Shown here piece after piece: positions 22,509-26,140 of a stretch of DNA of 26,140 nucleotides. The translations under genes were made by a program, and so were the position numbers. Within the stretch, counting starts at the first letter, position 1, and each line of letters opens with the position of its first letter. The DNA lies in the IMG/VR virus record IMGVR_UViG_3300036398_002903, positions 1 to 26,140 of that record. One strand, written 5' to 3'. The notes beneath the pieces were generated by a model. It was not told where the DNA came from. It ran no database searches and saw only the letters and a program-made list of their open reading frames with translations. The DNA comes from a virus.

Positions 22509-22801
22509 TGGCTGACTCCCAAAGTCGTCGCCGTTTCAAGAATCTGGCCTTCACTGGTCGTGATTCTACACCCTACCACATAGGTAGCGCCGTCAATCCC
22601 GCCTTGAATCAGATGGCGTACCACGGGGGACAAGTCCACGATTGGCGTACCGAATAGCATCGAAGCCGCAGAAACCGACGACGCCCCCGACGTTACAATG
22701 GTCCATGTCGACGTCGCGACACTTTCTCCATGCTGAATAAGGGCTCCGAAATTGAACCCGTAGCGAACAACTTCGGTCGATGTTTTGGGAGAAAAGGACA
22801 T
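22505..22801 (-). CDS. Small virion structural protein
   Basis: 98 residues: MSFSPKTSTEVVRYGFNFG, a STWTIVTSGASSV strand pair, and GGIDGATYVVGCRITTSEGQ near the end. The ordered pattern (ESV..STW.I, then GG..G..Y...C.ITTS.GQ) is familiar in small beta proteins of phage structural modules, sometimes called fibre or tail adaptor proteins; the exact role is not certain. It follows the repeat protein and overlaps the connector gene. A perfect TATAAT lies five bases before its ATG. Confidence 0.65.
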   Translation of the reverse strand: MSFSPKTSTEVVRYGFNFGALIQHGESVATSTWTIVTSGASSVSAASMLFGTPIVDLSPVVRHLIQGGIDGATYVVGCRITTSEGQILETATTLGVSQ

Positions 22802-22806
22802 GCCTG

Positions 22807-22812
22807 ATTATA
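22807..22812 (-). promoter_or_regulatory. Candidate -10 box close to ATG 22801
   Basis: TATAAT on the minus strand (22812-22807) is a perfect -10 hexamer, only five bases before the ATG. A transcript from it would begin at or near the start codon, so the mRNA would be nearly leaderless. No -35 is evident. AGGGGG lies 12 bases before the ATG, so longer transcripts could use it as a ribosome site. Confidence 0.35.
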
Positions 22813-22816
22813 CCCC

Positions 22817-24271
22817 CTAAAGAACGGTTCTTCGCTCTAGAACATTTGCGATTTTGACGCCCGGTCGCGGCGCGGCTATATGGAGCGTCTCCCGCTCTAG
22901 AACGTCTGCTGTTTTGACACCCGGTCCCGCTACGGCTACATGCAAAGTAGACCGGCCTGAGAGTACGAGAACTTCTTCCCCCCGAAAGCGAAAGCGACTA
23001 GGTACATCAAACGGGGCTGGCTGGAAGCCTTCTCCGAAGGTCAGCACATCGTCCAGCGTCAGGCTCCCTTGGCCGAGCAAGACAGCAGACGCGGTTCCGT
23101 CAAAGGACAAGACGTCGAGGGAGATCGTGCCGGTTGCAACGTGCGTCTGCGACCCGACACCGTCGACGGCCGCATCGTCGAGGGTGACGACGCCGGAGGC
23201 AAAGACCACCGCCGCGACGTCGCCAGTGCAGGAGACAGCGTCGAGGGTGATAGCGCCCGACGCAACGTGCGTCTGTGTGCCAGAGCCCGCCACGGTGGCG
23301 TCGGCGAGGGTGATAACGCCCGTGCCAAACACGACAGCGGCGACGCTGCCCGTCGAGGTGACGGCGTCGAGTGTGATTGCGCCCGTGCTGGCGACGACAG
23401 GCGAGCCAGCGCCCGCCACCGTGACGGTGTCGAGGGTGACAGCGCCTGTACCGAACACGACAGCGGCGACGGTGCCTGTGCTCGTGGCGTCGTCGAGGCT
23501 GATAGCCCCGGACCCGACAACCACCGGAGAGGCGCTGCCGGCAACCGTGACGGCATCCAGCGTGATAGCGCCAGTACCATCGACGGATGACGCGCCGACA
23601 TCGCCCGATCCCGCGACGGTGACGGTGTCGAGAGTGACCGCGCCCGTGCCGAAGACGACGTCGGAGACGACGCCACTGCAAGCGACGTCGTCCAAGGTGA
23701 TGGAGCCGGTGGCGACGTGGGTCTGTGAGCCGCTACCCGCGAACGCCACCGTGTCGAGGGCGACGCCCCCGGTGGCGACGATGACGGGCGAGCCGCTTGC
23801 GGCAACGACCACCGTGTCCAGCGTGACGGCCCCGGTCGCAAACACAGCATCGGCCACCGTGCCTGTTGCTGTGGCGTCGTCGAGGGTGACGCCCCCGGTG
23901 GCGACGATGACGGGCGAGCCGCTGCCGGTGAATGCCACCGTGTCCAGCGTGACCGCACCTGTCGCGACGTGTGTCTGCCGGCCGCTACCAGCCGAGACGA
24001 CGGTGTCGAGGGTGACCGCACCTGTCGCAACGTGCGTCTGCTGGCCACTGCCCGAGACGGCGACGGTATCGAGCGTGACTGCGCCGGTTGCGTCTACGCC
24101 GCTACCAGACCCTGCCGTCGCGCTACCGCTGACGACGGCATCGGCGAGCGTGATGTCGCTCGACTCTTCAAGGTTGATCGGGGGATTTGGATCGTGGTTG
24201 GTGGGCTTGGTCGCCCACTGTGTCTGCGCCCACGACCGGACGACAAGGCCGTTGCCGGAAATCTGATGCAC
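22817..24271 (-). CDS. Repeat-built virion protein (18 units of about 21 residues)
   Basis: 484 residues from GTG 24271 (GGAGG eight bases upstream). After a 38-residue head with several Trp and Pro residues come 18 tandem units of the form GAVTLDTVxVxGSGxxxxVAT (about 39-421). Unit endings fall into three types: QTHVAT, SPVVVAT and VAAVVFGT. Two units (1 and 9) carry small insertions. A short linker leads to two basic 20-residue repeats (442-461 and 462-481; TLHVAVAGPGVK-type). Regular 21-residue beta units suggest a beta-solenoid or fibre. It lies between structural genes, so a head fibre or decoration protein is likely. Codon periodicity leaves long shadow frames on the other strand. Confidence 0.75.
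   Translation of the reverse strand: MHQISGNGLVVRSWAQTQWATKPTNHDPNPPINLEESSDITLADAVVSGSATAGSGSGVDATGAVTLDTVAVSGSGQQTHVATGAVTLDTVVSAGSGRQTHVATGAVTLDTVAFTGSGSPVIVATGGVTLDDATATGTVADAVFATGAVTLDTVVVAASGSPVIVATGGVALDTVAFAGSGSQTHVATGSITLDDVACSGVVSDVVFGTGAVTLDTVTVAGSGDVGASSVDGTGAITLDAVTVAGSASPVVVGSGAISLDDATSTGTVAAVVFGTGAVTLDTVTVAGAGSPVVASTGAITLDAVTSTGSVAAVVFGTGVITLADATVAGSGTQTHVASGAITLDAVSCTGDVAAVVFASGVVTLDDAAVDGVGSQTHVATGTISLDVLSFDGTASAVLLGQGSLTLDDVLTFGEGFQPAPFDVPSRFRFRGEEVLVLSGRSTLHVAVAGPGVKTADVLERETLHIAAPRPGVKIANVLERRTVL
22829..22948 (-). repeat. Two 60-bp coding repeats at the C-terminus of the repeat protein
   Basis: Two tandem 60-bp units encode TLHVAVAGPGVKTADVLERE and TLHIAAPRPGVKIANVLERR. 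They differ from the 63-bp family in length, charge and sequence, so they were probably gained separately. The ending TVL looks like the start of a third, cut-off unit. Confidence 0.75.
23009..24157 (-). repeat. Eighteen 63-bp tandem coding repeats
   Basis: A roughly 1.15-kb run of 63-bp units, each encoding one 21-residue Leu-Asp repeat. The first and ninth units are longer. Several units are nearly identical at protein level while neighbours differ, so unit types are shuffled rather than graded. This pattern is expected from repeated unequal recombination. Confidence 0.85.
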
Positions 24272-24294
24272 GGCCTCGACCTCCTACGTCGTGA

Positions 24295-25419
24295 TCAACC
24301 CGACGCCGTGGCGAACATCCCGGTGAAACTTGGTGTGCTCGTTGCGGGATGACTGACATCCAAGAACGCCAAGCAGGCATCGTCGAAGATGCGCGTCAAG
24401 TTGAAGGCGGTGTTGATGCCGTCGACGATGGTGATCATGTTCGCCACGACGCACGGCATGAACGCAATCGGGTGGCCGATGACGAATGCGACCGTGCCTG
24501 TCACCGAGGCGGAGCACTGCATCTGCGTAAGCGCCTTGATCCCGTTGTCGCCGGTCGCAAGCGGTGCGAACCACTGATTCAGCGGATGATCGAGACGGTT
24601 GATTGTCGCCGTAGAGTTGCCCGTCAACGACGGCAACGTCGCGGCATTGCCGTTCTGGTCGGTGTAGGTGCAGACGGTCCAGTTGTGCGCCGTCGCACCG
24701 AGGGCCGCTTGGACCTCGACAATGAGGAAGTTTCCGTCGGCGCTGTCTGGCTGATCATCGGCGGTGTTTTGGTAGCGTGTCGGGACGCCCGTCACCGCCT
24801 CCGTCGCCGTTGACGACATCGTTTTGTTGACCTCAAAGAGACGGTCATAGAGCAGCAACGTGCGCGGTGCGACAGAGCAAAGCACGTCGGCTCGCACGAA
24901 GTGTTGCGTGTCTGGCGACGACGGGTTGACAAAGAAGAACGCGCCTTGCGTCGCATCCGTCAGTGCCGCACCACCGGGAGCAGCCGCCGCAGCGTTGCCC
25001 GCAGGGGGATACGCACCGACGCGCCAAAGGGATGTACTCGCTCCGACAACCGATCCGCTGCCTGTCTTCTGGAACGTGAAGTCCCTGCGCTTGCCGAAGT
25101 TTGACACCTCGTTGATCAGGTCCGACAGCGACGAGAACCCGTGCATCCGGTGACGCCCTGCGACCTTGCCGATGGCGTGATCGACACGCTCCACGCATCG
25201 CTCGGCGAGGGACATGAAGTCGCCGCCGTCGATGCGACCGACGAAGTCGCCACCGCGACCGCACCACACACCGCCAGCACCGGGGACGCCGTTGATCAGG
25301 ATGGGCCTGCGCCCGTGCCAGTCGCGCATGGACCCCGAGATGTGTTCCACTTGGTCTGCGCCAAGCCAGCGCTCCAGCTTGCTTGAGTTGGTGCTGCGTC
25401 GTGCGATCACGTTGGCCAT
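24295..25419 (-). CDS. Probable virion structural protein, 374 residues
   Basis: ATG 25419 with GAGAGG upstream. The protein starts MANVIARRSTNSSKLERWLG and contains SSLSDLINEVSNFGKRRDFT, a Gly/Ala-rich linker (GNAAAAAPGGAALTDATQG), and a beta-rich core (TLLLYDRLFEVNKTMSSTAT). No enzymatic motif is visible. Position between small structural genes and the repeat protein suggests a capsid-associated, decoration or minor tail protein. Family not confidently recognised. Confidence 0.65.
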   Translation of the reverse strand: MANVIARRSTNSSKLERWLGADQVEHISGSMRDWHGRRPILINGVPGAGGVWCGRGGDFVGRIDGGDFMSLAERCVERVDHAIGKVAGRHRMHGFSSLSDLINEVSNFGKRRDFTFQKTGSGSVVGASTSLWRVGAYPPAGNAAAAAPGGAALTDATQGAFFFVNPSSPDTQHFVRADVLCSVAPRTLLLYDRLFEVNKTMSSTATEAVTGVPTRYQNTADDQPDSADGNFLIVEVQAALGATAHNWTVCTYTDQNGNAATLPSLTGNSTATINRLDHPLNQWFAPLATGDNGIKALTQMQCSASVTGTVAFVIGHPIAFMPCVVANMITIVDGINTAFNLTRIFDDACLAFLDVSHPATSTPSFTGMFATASG

Positions 25420-25431
25420 GTCGTCGTCCTC

Positions 25432-25653
25432 TCAGGTGCAGACTTCGCCGGCATAGATGCCGACGTTAGCGGGCGGTTCCGTTGTCGTCGACGTGGGGCT
25501 CGATCCATAGCCATCAAGCCAATACCCGACGACGTGTGCGCATCGTACACAGCGCCAAAAGACCTTGCTGCCGGCGTCGACCTCGCCAGCGGGAGCCGTC
25601 GCCGACTCCCACTGTGCGTGACCGAAGTTGATCGCCGGGTCAAGGTCGTGCAT
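25432..25653 (-). CDS. Unknown 73-residue protein with a CxxC motif
   Basis: The ATG overlaps the stop of the upstream gene as TGATG and has no own Shine-Dalgarno, so translation is probably coupled. The short sequence has VFWRCVRCAHVVGYWL in the centre and a Cys near its C-terminus, which could bind a metal, plus a Thr/Pro-rich linker. Located among structural genes. Family not recognised. Confidence 0.55.
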   Translation of the reverse strand: MHDLDPAINFGHAQWESATAPAGEVDAGSKVFWRCVRCAHVVGYWLDGYGSSPTSTTTEPPANVGIYAGEVCT

Positions 25654-26054
25654 CAGTTGTTGCCGTCAGTGATGGTCAGCGACGTGACCTGCACCGGCTG
25701 GCCCGAGACGATGGACAGCGTCGTGAGGTTGAGGTCGCTGCCCGACGTGCCGCAGTCGCCATCACACACGAACGCACCCGTCGAGTCGGTCAAGTAGAAG
25801 AACGCCGCCGTGCCCGTCGCGTTGGCCGACGTGTCGGAGAACGGCGTCGTGAACGTGAGCACGCCCGACGACGACGAGCCGCAGGGATCGGCGCACGTCA
25901 GTTCGGCAAGCAGAGCGCCGGCTGGGGTGCCGCCCTTCGTCGGCTTGCTGCCGGCGTAGATGCGGAGCAGGCCCGCGCCAGCGCCAGCGTCGACGGCGGC
26001 ACGGATTGAATCCACGCGAGTGTTACGGACGGTGTTTGCGATACGGACGGCCAT
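25653..26054 (-). CDS. Small virion structural protein
   Basis: 133 residues; ATG 26054 preceded by GGAGG. The opening MAVRIANTVRNTRVDSIRAA, then GAGLLRIYAGSKP, a Gly/Thr-rich strand region and the ending TSGSDLNLTTLSIVSGQPV...VTSLTIT match a pattern I associate with small structural proteins found after phage capsid genes. Function in the particle is not established. It is the first gene after an apparent terminator, so it probably starts a new transcription unit or receives read-through from the capsid genes. Confidence 0.65.
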   Translation of the reverse strand: MAVRIANTVRNTRVDSIRAAVDAGAGAGLLRIYAGSKPTKGGTPAGALLAELTCADPCGSSSSGVLTFTTPFSDTSANATGTAAFFYLTDSTGAFVCDGDCGTSGSDLNLTTLSIVSGQPVQVTSLTITDGNN

Positions 26055-26103
26055 GCGTTTTCCTCCGCCAGAACAGGCGCGGGTGTATTCAAGAACACAA
26101 AAG

Positions 26104-26129
26104 CAAGGCTCAACTCCGGTTGAGCCTTG
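26104..26129 (-). terminator. Intrinsic terminator at the right edge (leftward)
   Basis: A perfect 11-bp inverted repeat, CAAGGCTCAAC/GTTGAGCCTTG, with a four-base loop is followed on the minus strand by CTTTTGTGTT. It would end or attenuate leftward transcription from a gene beyond the right edge, most likely the major capsid gene, before the structural gene at 26054. Such a hairpin often lowers expression of genes after the capsid gene. Confidence 0.75.
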
Positions 26130-26140
26130 GCAAATTCGAC

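Noticed and set aside
22817-22833. AAGAAC/GTTCTT palindrome at the end of the repeat protein as a terminator
   Set aside because: The arms are separated by one base, so no stable hairpin forms without losing pairs, and no T-run follows on the minus strand.
23009-24157. Regular repeats resembling a CRISPR array
   Set aside because: The 63-bp units vary throughout, have no distinct repeat and spacer parts, and are in frame with a protein.
22854-24266. Long plus-strand frame (470 codons) and another minus-strand frame (23059-24048) over the repeat protein
   Set aside because: Both are by-products of the 63-bp periodicity: one stop-free unit repeated stays open in several frames. Their products are low-complexity, and all neighbours with ribosome sites are on the minus strand in the chosen frame.

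Overview
The window is part of the genome of a tailed bacteriophage or prophage. Gene order and protein motifs point to siphovirus morphology: a long tape-measure protein, a frameshifted tail assembly chaperone and a head-tail connector series. The genes are very tightly packed, mostly with ATGA, GTGA or TGATG overlaps, and good Shine-Dalgarno sequences precede most starts. I see no integrase, tRNA, CRISPR array or insertion sequence. The host cannot be named from this sequence. The major capsid, portal and terminase genes are probably beyond the right edge.

Left arm (1-3386, leftward): a truncated gene with its own promoter and a structured leader, an SF2 DEAH helicase, a 27-residue hydrophobic micropeptide, and a Cas4/RecB-like PD-(D/E)XK nuclease with four cysteines and an AT-hook tail. 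Region 3387-3746 is a divergent control region with no gene but many dyads, direct repeats and copies of a CCCACTA motif. It could be an operator cluster or a replication origin.

Rightward replication/accessory arm (3747-8106): an unknown 151-residue protein, then an 895-residue fusion of an archaeo-eukaryotic-type primase with a DinG/XPD-like, cysteine-bearing SF2 helicase. A string of small overlapping genes follows, ending in a DUF3310 protein. A palindromic terminator at about 8107-8130 separates this arm from the opposing late operon.

Late leftward operon (8109-26054, transcribed right to left): small structural proteins; a protein built from eighteen 21-residue repeats; head-tail connector, closure, gp10-like and tail terminator proteins; two paralogous tail-tube-like proteins; the tail assembly chaperone pair made by -1 frameshifting; tape measure; a distal tail protein; a 1343-residue tail hub/adhesin; a small fibre-like protein; an exported cysteine-rich protein; a patatin-like phospholipase; a holin-like protein; a CHAP endolysin; an unknown protein; and an HELGH metallopeptidase. 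Nuclease, helicases and primase form the DNA replication/recombination set. The late operon builds the head-tail junction and tail and ends with lysis functions that include an unusual lipid hydrolase.

Strongest points for follow-up: the textbook -1 frameshift signal (A_AAA_AAC, 5-nt spacer, 13-bp stem) at 19255-19302; the primase/Fe-S helicase fusion; the dyad-rich divergent region; the patatin in the lysis cassette; and the 18-repeat structural protein. All functions are read from sequence motifs without database searches.
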